From the NCBI GenBank assembly GCA_024762375.1, contig JANTHQ010000190.1:1-5075 (forward strand): a stretch of 5,075 bases of DNA, in the 5' to 3' direction. The notes beneath the pieces were generated by a model. The model searched no databases. It saw only the letters and a program-made list of their open reading frames with translations, and had not been told where the DNA came from. The stretch comes from Anaerolineaceae bacterium. Lineage in GTDB: Bacteria; Chloroflexota; Anaerolineae; 4572-78. A program made the translations under genes and the position numbers. Positions 1-5,075 of the stretch are shown in pieces. Every line of letters starts with the position of its first letter. The first letter of the stretch is position 1.

Positions 1-454
1 CGTATGGGTGTCCGCATGTGGGGCACGCATAATCAGACGTGACGGTATCGAGCACCGCCATTTGCGCTTCAATTTCGGCGCGGGCGGTATGGCGCAGGTC
101 TTCGGTAACGGTGTTGTCGGATGCCAGCAGCGCATCAACCTGTGCTTCCAAACGGCTTTCGAAATCACCGGAGAGTGTTTCGATTTGTTTGATGATGGCG
201 GCAACTTGTTGCAAAAATTTCAATCGTCCCTGCTGAAAATCCTGCTCGGCGATTTTGCCACTTTCAAAATCAAGTTCCAAATCTTTGATAGCCGAATAAA
301 TTGCGTCGCGTTTCATTTCGAGCTCGCTGAGTGTGAGCGAATCGGCGCGTTCTGCGGCTTCGATGTCTGTTTGTGCGCCGAGGATTGGTTTGAGCACCCA
401 CCATAGGGTGCCGGCAATCATCAGCACAATCACAGCGATGAAAACGGTATCCAT
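1..454 (-). CDS. CcmI-like cytochrome c biogenesis protein with zinc-ribbon motif (3' end outside window)
   Basis: Partial gene: 151 codons are visible and it runs off the left edge without a stop. It starts with ATG at 454-452, five bases after the ccmG stop, with a good GGAGG ribosome site inside the end of ccmG. Residues 4-23 are a hydrophobic N-terminal membrane anchor. Residues about 44-90 are a charged helical segment (MKRDAIYSAIKDLELDF, then GKIAEQDF) resembling the N-terminal segment of CcmI-type proteins, which has a similar 'DLE.D...GKL.EEDY' pattern. A further helical, probably coiled-coil stretch runs to about residue 135. The visible part ends with CPTCGHPY (Cys144, Cys147), which looks like the first half of a zinc ribbon. 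Classical CcmI has TPR repeats that bind apocytochrome c; none are visible here. Position at the end of ccmE-F-H-G supports a role in cytochrome c maturation. The family assignment is inferred from context and the N-terminal pattern; the function of the ribbon is unknown. Confidence 0.72.
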   Translation of the reverse strand, partial: MDTVFIAVIVLMIAGTLWWVLKPILGAQTDIEAAERADSLTLSELEMKRDAIYSAIKDLELDFESGKIAEQDFQQGRLKFLQQVAAIIKQIETLSGDFESRLEAQVDALLASDNTVTEDLRHTARAEIEAQMAVLDTVTSDYACPTCGHPY

Positions 455-459
455 AGTTT

Positions 460-1011
460 TTAGCCTCCGGTGGCGGCAAGTTTTTCCAAAAGTTGGTAGA
501 GTTGCGGACGTTCGATGGGCCCAATCTGCACGTGGATGATACGCCCATCGCCGGTGATGAAGAATGTTTCGGGTACACCGGTGATGCGGTAATCTTTCGC
601 CATCCGCGATTCAATATCGGGACCGGAGGGGTAGGTCACGCCGTACTGTTCCATATATGCCATCGCATCTTTTTCGGTATCGAGATAGTCAATCCCCAAA
701 AAGAGAACTTGGCCTTTGTAGTCTTGATATGCCTGTTCCAGCAGTGCGGCTTCTTTGTAACATTCCACACACCAACTGGCCCAAAAATTTACAACGAGTG
801 GCGTTCCTTTTAAGGATGCCAGCGAATAGGTATCACCTTCAAATGAAGTGATGGAAAATTCCGGAGCGGGTGCGCCTTCTAATTGGATAGATTCTCGTTT
901 TTGCAATCCAAACGCAAACACAAAAAACAGCACCAGCAGCACCAGAATACCCAGCATCAAGCCAATGACTTTTTTGCCGGAAGTTTTGGGTGGGGTCGTC
1001 GTTTCGGTCAT
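460..1011 (-). CDS. ccmG: CcmG/DsbE-type thiol:disulfide oxidoreductase (thioredoxin fold, membrane-anchored)
   Basis: Encodes 183 residues. It is an extracytoplasmic thioredoxin-like protein of the CcmG/ResA/TlpA group, which in System I reduces the apocytochrome CxxCH disulfide or CcmH so that haem can be attached. Residues 1-14 are a short polar cytoplasmic tail, 15-36 a single membrane helix, and the rest an AhpC/TSA-Redoxin type thioredoxin fold. The active site is WCVEC (Trp80, Cys81, Cys84), preceded by VVNFWAS. GIDYLD at 106-111 matches the usual CcmG 'G.NY.D' segment, and TGVPETFFI at 144-152 contains the cis-proline (Pro147) loop with the PET signature. The XX pair VE differs from the PT of E. 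coli CcmG, and the length is typical. The ATG is 6 bases after the ccmH stop; the upstream GAAGGGA is 12 bases away, a weak ribosome site. Position between ccmH and the ccmI-like gene favours CcmG over a general TlpA protein. Confidence 0.9.
   Translation of the reverse strand: MTETTTPPKTSGKKVIGLMLGILVLLVLFFVFAFGLQKRESIQLEGAPAPEFSITSFEGDTYSLASLKGTPLVVNFWASWCVECYKEAALLEQAYQDYKGQVLFLGIDYLDTEKDAMAYMEQYGVTYPSGPDIESRMAKDYRITGVPETFFITGDGRIIHVQIGPIERPQLYQLLEKLAATGG
464..468 (-). promoter_or_regulatory. Ribosome binding site of the ccmI-like gene
   Basis: GGAGG on the minus strand, 9 bases before the ATG at 454. It lies within the last codons of ccmG, so translation of the two genes is probably coupled. 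It supports the chosen start of the ccmI-like gene. Confidence 0.7.
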
Positions 1012-1017
1012 ATTTAA

Positions 1018-1506
1018 TTAAAATCCCTTCAAATCCTCTTCGATTTTTCGCAGGGTTTCGTCGTCTACGCCAAAATCTGTCGGTGCGCCCGATTCTATCG
1101 GCACCGGTTCCGGTGGGGCAGCCTTCGACCACCGATTCAATACAAAAGCCAGCCATCCCACCCCCGCCAGCAATCCGACGATGGGCAGCAACCATGCCAG
1201 CAATCCGTGCCCTTCTCGGGGCGGTTCCTGCAATACCTCTACCCCAAACCGGGCGATAAACCAATCGAGCACTTCCTGTTCGGAGTAGCCTTCGGCCAGC
1301 AGGTCTTTAATTTGGTCGCGCCATTGGTCGCAAGTTTGCGTGCGGCAATCTTCCAAATTTAACGACTGACATGTGGGACAATTTAATTTTCGCGCCACAT
1401 GGTTCACTTCGTCCATACTGGGTTCTTGCGCCAGCGCGGGTAACGCCGCCAAAACGACCATCACCACTGACAGCAGTAAAATTAACGGATTTACATATTT
1501 TTTCAT
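1018..1506 (-). CDS. ccmH: CcmH (CcmL/NrfF-type) thioreductase subunit of cytochrome c haem lyase, with two extra cysteines
   Basis: Encodes 162 residues, the short form equivalent to the N-terminal half of E. coli CcmH (CcmL/CycL, NrfF). It takes part in reducing and presenting apocytochrome CxxCH thiols to CcmF. Residues 1-26 are a signal peptide (MKK, hydrophobic core, ALA before Gln27). The domain carries LNCPTCQ (Cys43, Cys46), matching the family LRCxxCQ motif, then a helical bundle with LLAEGYSEQEVLDWFIARFG at 69-88, very like the family's 'l..G.se.eI..f...ryG'. LLAWLLP at 102-108 starts the C-terminal membrane helix (to about 124), followed by an acidic tail. Unusually, Cys54 and Cys59 add a second CxxxxC pair after the active site. 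The ATG at 1506 overlaps the ccmF stop as ATGA, with AGAGG 4 bases upstream; a longer in-frame start at 1620 would lie inside ccmF and before the signal peptide, so it was rejected. CcmI-type TPR sequence is not fused to it. Confidence 0.9.
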   Translation of the reverse strand: MKKYVNPLILLLSVVMVVLAALPALAQEPSMDEVNHVARKLNCPTCQSLNLEDCRTQTCDQWRDQIKDLLAEGYSEQEVLDWFIARFGVEVLQEPPREGHGLLAWLLPIVGLLAGVGWLAFVLNRWSKAAPPEPVPIESGAPTDFGVDDETLRKIEEDLKGF

Positions 1507-3515
1507 GACACCTCTACAACATTTCGCCGAGATTTTGCCGTTGCCGTTTGGCGGGTGGTCTGCGTCGCCGGCCATGCGGCCACCAGCGTTCCCAGCACAA
1601 ACACGATACCGCCAAACCACAGCCAGTTCACCATCGGGTTGATATATGCTTTAAAGCTGGCACTCTGGCCGTCGGGCTCCCACCCGGCGACAATGACATA
1701 CAATTCCGACATCCCCTGCCGGTGCACATCGGGAATCGTCATCGGTTGCTGCTGGCGTACAAAAAATTCGCGATACGGTTCGATTGTATCCACAACTCGT
1801 CCGTTATGGCTCACCTGCAATGTGCCGACGGTATTTTCGACCCCCGGTTGTCCGGGAACCTGCTTCAAACCCTCAAATGTCAAATCGTACCGGCCGGTAA
1901 AGGGTGATGAGATGGAAAATGATTCACCGAGCGCAACATTCTGTTGGGTTTCTACCTGATAAAATTCCATGCCGACGATGCCGATGGTGGCAAACAGCAC
2001 ACCAAAATGGATAAAGTATCCACCATAACGCCGCCGATTTCGTTTTACCAAATTAAACATGGCGGTGAGATAGTTTTCGCCGTGCGCCCGATGCCGGGCA
2101 TTCACACCACGCCAATACTCCATCAGCGTCACTGTGGCGGTAAACGCCACAAAAGCGAATGTCATCACCGCACCCTTCATTTTGATTTGGGTGAAAATTG
2201 GCAACACCACGGCTACCACAACCCCAACTGCCACCGGAATGGTTAACTGGCGCAACAGTTTTTTCGAGCTGATTTGCCGCCATGGCATCAGGGGCGCGAT
2301 ACCCATCAACAGCACCAACCCGGCAAATAACGGGCCTGTTGCCTTCTGGAAAAACGGCGGCCCGACCACAATTTTGTTGCCCAACAGTGCTTCGGAAATA
2401 ATGGGGAAGTGCGTGCCCCACCAAACCGTAAACGCAATGCCGATAAAAAATAGGTTATTCAGCAGGAATATCGCCTCTCGCGAAAAGACAGAATCCAGTT
2501 CGTTGTCACTTTCCAAAATTTCCCAGCGGGTAACAAACAAAGCCAACGAGGCAATAAACATAATGCCGATGAACCCCAAGAAAAGCGGCCCGATGGCGCT
2601 TTGGGCAAATGTGTGCACCGAGCCAATCACACCGGAACGGGTGAGAAATGTCCCTTCGATGACCAGCGCGAATGTCAGGATGATTAACCCCACATTCCAC
2701 CGTTTCATCATTCCCCGATTTTCCTGAATGATAACCGAATGCAGGAACGGGGTTGCCACCAGCCACGGGATGAGCGCGGCATTTTCAACGGCATCCCAGC
2801 CCCAGTAACCACCCCAACCGAGCACGTCATACGCCCAGCGCCCGCCGAGGAGCAATCCCATACTCAAAAACAGCCATGCCACCAGCGTCCAGCGGCGAGT
2901 GGTACGCATCCACAAATCGCCGCGCTGGTTGGTAAACAACGCCGCCATCGCAAAAGCGTATGGCACAATAAACGCCACAAATCCGATGTACAGCACCGGC
3001 GGGTGGATGACCATTCCCCAGTGGTACAGCAACGGGTTCAGGCCGTTTCCATCGGCGGGGAAGAATGAAAGTTGGGCAAACGGGTTCGCTACGGTAACAA
3101 CCAACCCGACAAAAAAGATCAAAATGAAATTCATCACCGCCATGACATACGGTATGAGTGTTTTTACCGCACCCCATTTGTTCAACAGAACCGCGCCGGT
3201 AAAAATTGACATTAACCATGCAAAAAAGAGCAGCGACCCGTTTTGCGACCCCCACAGCGCTGCGATTCGGAAGAATGTGGTGGCGTCATGGTTGGTCACC
3301 TGAGCCACATATTCGGTTTGATAGTGTTTGGTGAGGAGTAGATACTCCATAACCAATACAGCCACCGTGAGCATAATTGTTACGCCCAGCGAGGCGTTTT
3401 TGGCGCTCATAATCAAATCGGGGCGATTTTTTCGAGCGCCCATTACCGCGGCGACGATGGCATACAGCGCCAAAATCAACGCGAGAACTTGTGCGGTATA
3501 TCCAATAGCTGGCAT
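1503..3515 (-). CDS. ccmF: CcmF haem lyase / cytochrome c synthase subunit
   Basis: Encodes 670 residues, close to the usual 640-670, and apparently intact. CcmF is a polytopic membrane protein that takes haem from holo-CcmE and joins it to apocytochrome c with CcmH/CcmI. The tryptophan-rich WWD domain lies at 234-251 (WGGYWGWDAVENAALIPW), the periplasmic haem-binding surface of the CcmC/CcmF/CcsA superfamily. Candidate haem-ligand histidines are His171 (HPPVLY), His259 (FLHS), His301 (SVHTFA) and His503 (FIHFG), which appear to correspond to E. coli His173, His261, His303 and His491. Other family marks are ALWGSQNGSLL at 86-96, LTRSGV at 291-296, a SREA...LLNN segment near 346-354, a soluble C-terminal domain at about 517-625, and a last helix near 629-648. 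The start has AGGA 7 bases upstream. The stop overlaps the ccmH start by four bases (ATGA), indicating coupled translation. NrfE and CcsA-type relatives are less likely given the ccmE and ccmH neighbours. Confidence 0.96.
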   Translation of the reverse strand: MPAIGYTAQVLALILALYAIVAAVMGARKNRPDLIMSAKNASLGVTIMLTVAVLVMEYLLLTKHYQTEYVAQVTNHDATTFFRIAALWGSQNGSLLFFAWLMSIFTGAVLLNKWGAVKTLIPYVMAVMNFILIFFVGLVVTVANPFAQLSFFPADGNGLNPLLYHWGMVIHPPVLYIGFVAFIVPYAFAMAALFTNQRGDLWMRTTRRWTLVAWLFLSMGLLLGGRWAYDVLGWGGYWGWDAVENAALIPWLVATPFLHSVIIQENRGMMKRWNVGLIILTFALVIEGTFLTRSGVIGSVHTFAQSAIGPLFLGFIGIMFIASLALFVTRWEILESDNELDSVFSREAIFLLNNLFFIGIAFTVWWGTHFPIISEALLGNKIVVGPPFFQKATGPLFAGLVLLMGIAPLMPWRQISSKKLLRQLTIPVAVGVVVAVVLPIFTQIKMKGAVMTFAFVAFTATVTLMEYWRGVNARHRAHGENYLTAMFNLVKRNRRRYGGYFIHFGVLFATIGIVGMEFYQVETQQNVALGESFSISSPFTGRYDLTFEGLKQVPGQPGVENTVGTLQVSHNGRVVDTIEPYREFFVRQQQPMTIPDVHRQGMSELYVIVAGWEPDGQSASFKAYINPMVNWLWFGGIVFVLGTLVAAWPATQTTRQTATAKSRRNVVEVS

Positions 3516-3522
3516 ATTTCCA

Positions 3523-3526
3523 TCCT
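3523..3526 (-). promoter_or_regulatory. Ribosome binding site of ccmF
   Basis: AGGA on the minus strand, 7 bases before the ATG at 3515. It lies just downstream of the ccmE-ccmF intergenic hairpin, so it stays unpaired when that hairpin folds. An out-of-frame ATG at 3523-3521 overlaps it and is not thought to be used. Confidence 0.5.
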
Positions 3527-3532
3527 ATGGCG

Positions 3533-3559
3533 CGCTGTGGCGAAGTTACCCGCCACGCG
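3533..3559 (-). repeat. Intergenic inverted repeat (hairpin) between ccmE and ccmF
   Basis: A perfect 6-bp inverted repeat (GTGGCG at 3537-3542 with CGCCAC at 3551-3556, 8-base loop) is extended by three more G-C pairs (3533-3535 with 3557-3559) across a single unpaired base at 3536. It fills much of the 49-base gap between the ccmE stop and the ccmF start. On the transcribed strand no T-run follows, so it is not a standard intrinsic terminator. It may act as an mRNA processing or stability element, or have no function. Confidence 0.5.
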
Positions 3560-3564
3560 AGCGG

Positions 3565-4029
3565 TTAATATGAGTTAACGGTTACTTCCTCAATTGTATC
3601 GTCATATCGGCTGGGACATTTTAGCAGTAGTGTTTTGGCTTCAAACATCGAGCCGTCAAACTTACCTTCAACAATCGCTTCAGCACCCTCCCGCATTTGG
3701 TCGGGCTGTGGGCCATTGAACACAATCGGCAGGTTTTGACCATTTTCACCCATAATTTCGAATTTCAGAATGAGGTTCTGATGGTCATAATTGATGGTGG
3801 TCGGGTCAACCAACCCCGAAACGCGAACCTGTCTGCCCATCATTTCGCTTTGGCGTGCATATAATTCATCCACAGTGAGATAATATGCTGCACTACTTTG
3901 GATGCCGGTATAAATGAGGTACGCGATTGCAACCACAATTACCAACCCGCCGACGATAAACTTCGTTTTACCCCGGGTGCGGCTGCGGGTCATTTCTGTG
4001 GGGATGCCCATTGCTTTTTCGCTTTGCAT
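3565..4029 (-). CDS. ccmE: CcmE haem chaperone, CxxxY variant
   Basis: Encodes 154 residues. CcmE receives haem from CcmC/CcmAB, holds it covalently outside the cytoplasmic membrane and hands it to CcmF. Residues 14-23 form a short basic stretch (RSRTRGKTK), 24-42 the membrane anchor, and about 48-137 the OB-fold beta-barrel, including LTVDEL at 51-56, RQVRVSGLV at 66-74 and IVFNGPQPD at 102-110. The haem-attachment motif after the barrel reads KCPSRY: Cys138 and Tyr142 give CxxxY, where the proteobacterial form has HxxxY. The Cys codon (TGT, 3616-3618) and the surrounding frame are clear, so this is not a frameshift artefact. CxxxY forms are known from archaea and some bacteria such as Desulfovibrio. 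The ATG at 4029 has a strong GGAGGA just upstream; Met7 and Met13 are possible but poorer starts. The 3' gap to ccmF is 49 bases. Confidence 0.95.
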   Translation of the reverse strand: MQSEKAMGIPTEMTRSRTRGKTKFIVGGLVIVVAIAYLIYTGIQSSAAYYLTVDELYARQSEMMGRQVRVSGLVDPTTINYDHQNLILKFEIMGENGQNLPIVFNGPQPDQMREGAEAIVEGKFDGSMFEAKTLLLKCPSRYDDTIEEVTVNSY

Positions 4030-4034
4030 TTATT

Positions 4035-4040
4035 TCCTCC
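4035..4040 (-). promoter_or_regulatory. Ribosome binding site of ccmE
   Basis: GGAGGA on the minus strand, ending 5 bases before the ATG at 4029. It is the best-placed ribosome site upstream of ccmE and decides its start. It abuts the heptamer repeat array. No clear -10/-35 promoter pair could be seen in the short gap, so ccmE is either read through from the upstream gene or uses a promoter inside that gene's 3' end. Confidence 0.75.
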
Positions 4041-4045
4041 AAATG

Positions 4046-4080
4046 TCATTTGTCATTTGTTGTTCGTCATTCGCTATTTG
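4046..4080. repeat. Degenerate 7-bp tandem repeat array (about 5 units, consensus TCATTTG)
   Basis: Read on the plus strand there are five head-to-tail heptamers: TCATTTG (4046-4052), TCATTTG (4053-4059), TTGTTCG (4060-4066), TCATTCG (4067-4073) and CTATTTG (4074-4080). Two are identical and the others differ at one to three positions. The left end also forms a 13-base palindrome (CAAATG T CATTTG, 4040-4052). The array covers the last residues and the TGA stop of the upstream gene (4069-4067) and most of the gap to ccmE. Short heptamer tandem repeats of this kind are familiar in intergenic DNA of cyanobacteria; a function here is unknown. Confidence 0.7.
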
Positions 4081-5075
4081 TTAACTGCTGCCACCATCGC
4101 TGTGCGGCAGATGTCGCCGGTGCGCCTTTCAGCATGATGACATCGGCATCTTCACCGGCGGCGCGCATTTTTTGCCATGTAAAATACGAATTTATTTCGG
4201 GCGGTGGGTACACTTGCTCAATTGCTCGGTACCAATTGCTGGTATTGGCTGCGGTAAAAAGTGGTTTTTGAAAATGCCAATATTCGAATGCCTTAAAATG
4301 CCACGTCCAACTGAAATTTTCTTCATCATCGTGCGATGCAATCCGCTGCCAACCATACAGCCTGGCAAACCGGGTAAAATCGACATAATAGCCGTAAAGC
4401 GGCGGTTTTTCTACCCCGCCCTCCCCCGGTGCAAGCACTGTCCGAGCCCGGCCGCTATAATCCCACGGCCGGTCGGTGGCAGGTTTGCCGCACCGGCCGC
4501 TCTGGTCATCACAGCGTAAAAGCACGCGCCAATACACGTTTCCGCCGATGGTTTCTTTTACAATCTGCAAGCGTCCACCGGGCAAATCGAACCGGGTGTC
4601 GAAAGCGCGCCCGCTTTTGTGCCAACTGGTATATTGGCTGGCATCGCTGGAAAAATCGAGGGGACGCAACGCCTCTGATAATGTCCCCAAAAAATCATAC
4701 CCGATTTCATCCCGCAACCGGTGGCGCATCGTTCGGAAAGAATCATCCACTGTATCTGCCAACCAAGGCACACCGGTGTTCAAATCGTTCAATCGCACCA
4801 AATCGTATGGCTCGCCTTGCGAACTTTTGCTGGGCAGAACCGTTTCGGTGTACAACCCGGTGGTTTGCAATGAAGCAGAAAATGGCGCAATCGGCGTTTG
4901 GGGAACAATGGCCGCATCGTGCCAACTAATGCCTCCCTGAAGCATCATCGCAGGCGAAAGATAGTGCGGCACAGGGTCACCTTCATCCAGCCGAATGAGC
5001 CGGTCGGCATTTTCGCCGCGCAAAATTGCCGCCAACCCATCGCCATCCGGCGCGAACACAGGATGCTCCACACTG
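4067..5075 (-). CDS. Probable beta-propeller (TolB-like) protein with C-terminal M15-peptidase-like domain (5' end outside window)
   Basis: Partial gene. The frame is open to the right edge, and the GTG at 5071 (called residue 1 here) is almost certainly an internal Val, because the preceding codon already continues a propeller-like strand. Residues 4-17 (HPVFAPDGDGLAAI) resemble a TolB/WD40-type blade. Residues about 110-285 resemble a zinc D,D-peptidase of family M15 (VanX/VanY type). SWHKSGRAFD at 149-158 fits SxHxxGxAxD (His151, Asp158), and EYWHF at 263-267 fits the ExxH motif (Glu263 catalytic, His266 zinc). These give a complete set of candidate ligands plus the general base. The spacing between the two motifs (112 residues from His to Glu) is longer than in VanX (about 65) because of an insert at about 175-225 that contains Cys187 and Cys194. 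It would act on peptidoglycan peptides or another extracytoplasmic substrate. It ends 37 bases before ccmE, so it may be co-transcribed; no functional link to haem is evident. The motif-based call is tentative. Confidence 0.6.
   Translation of the reverse strand, partial: SVEHPVFAPDGDGLAAILRGENADRLIRLDEGDPVPHYLSPAMMLQGGISWHDAAIVPQTPIAPFSASLQTTGLYTETVLPSKSSQGEPYDLVRLNDLNTGVPWLADTVDDSFRTMRHRLRDEIGYDFLGTLSEALRPLDFSSDASQYTSWHKSGRAFDTRFDLPGGRLQIVKETIGGNVYWRVLLRCDDQSGRCGKPATDRPWDYSGRARTVLAPGEGGVEKPPLYGYYVDFTRFARLYGWQRIASHDDEENFSWTWHFKAFEYWHFQKPLFTAANTSNWYRAIEQVYPPPEINSYFTWQKMRAAGEDADVIMLKGAPATSAAQRWWQQLTNSE
4466..4499. repeat. GC-rich nested inverted repeat inside the M15-like coding sequence
   Basis: An 8-bp perfect inverted repeat (CGGCCGGT at 4466-4473, ACCGGCCG at 4492-4499) encloses a smaller one (GGCA at 4478-4481, TGCC at 4486-4489). 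A third CGGCCG box lies nearby at 4449-4454. It lies in the codons for the cysteine-containing insert of the M15-like protein. It may be a chance result of Arg/Pro/Gly-rich coding. Confidence 0.35.

Noticed and set aside
270..614. Minus-strand frame spanning the ccmG/ccmI-like junction
   Set aside because: It is out of frame with both flanking genes, whose proteins have clear membrane anchors and motifs. It is a shadow frame rich in Arg and His.
1018..1620. Longer CcmH start at 1620
   Set aside because: The extra 38 residues are encoded within ccmF in another frame and would place polar sequence before an evident signal peptide. The ATG at 1506 has a ribosome site and the classic ATGA overlap.
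2134..2727. Plus-strand open frame of about 197 codons opposite ccmF
   Set aside because: It is antisense to the clearly conserved CcmF frame, has low-complexity residue content, no recognisable domain and no ribosome site evidence. It is a shadow frame, as are the other plus-strand frames in the window.
3533..3559. Intrinsic terminator after ccmE
   Set aside because: There is no T-run after the hairpin on the transcribed strand, and ccmF follows directly with its own ribosome site.
3604..3618. Loss of the CcmE haem-binding residue through mutation or sequencing error
   Set aside because: The Cys codon is in a well-conserved context (KCPSRY) with Tyr142 at the correct spacing, matching the known CxxxY variant rather than a random substitution.
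4046..4080. CRISPR-like array
   Set aside because: The units are 7 bases with no spacers, so this is a simple tandem repeat.
5069..5071. GTG at 5071 as the true start of the M15-like gene
   Set aside because: The frame stays open to the window edge and the first residues are already in the middle of a propeller-like strand, so the gene most likely begins outside the window.

Overview
The window is one co-directional, tightly packed minus-strand gene cluster for System I (Ccm) cytochrome c maturation, preceded by a partial gene for a probable envelope protein. Reading in the direction of transcription (right to left) the order is: [5'-truncated TolB-like/M15-peptidase-like gene] - ccmE - ccmF - ccmH (the ccmL/nrfF-type short form) - ccmG (thioredoxin-like) - [ccmI-like gene with a zinc-ribbon motif, running off the left edge]. 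No rRNA, tRNA, CRISPR array, insertion sequence or credible plus-strand gene is visible, and no gap between genes exceeds about 50 bases.

The proteins form a coherent pathway. CcmE is the membrane-anchored haem chaperone. CcmF is the polytopic haem-handling synthase subunit with the WWD domain and four conserved histidines. CcmH and CcmG are the extracytoplasmic CxxC thiol proteins that keep the apocytochrome CxxCH cysteines reduced and presented. The CcmI-like protein occupies the place of the apocytochrome-handling subunit. CcmA, CcmB and CcmC (haem export/loading to CcmE) are not in the window and would be expected just beyond an edge or elsewhere in the genome.

The organism is a bacterium that makes c-type cytochromes by System I but is not a typical proteobacterium. 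CcmE carries a CxxxY haem-binding motif instead of HxxxY, CcmH carries an additional pair of cysteines, and the CcmI-like protein has a zinc ribbon where the classical protein has TPR repeats. From memory, this combination and the general look of the proteins fit Chloroflexota (Anaerolineae-like lineages) best. That assignment is an inference of moderate confidence, and no search was possible.

The most interesting points are the co-occurrence of a CxxxY-type CcmE with a CcmH protein (the described variant System I lacks CcmH), the four-cysteine CcmH, the zinc-ribbon CcmI-like protein, and an apparent beta-propeller plus M15-type peptidase architecture directly upstream. A degenerate 7-bp tandem repeat supplies the end and stop codon of that upstream gene.
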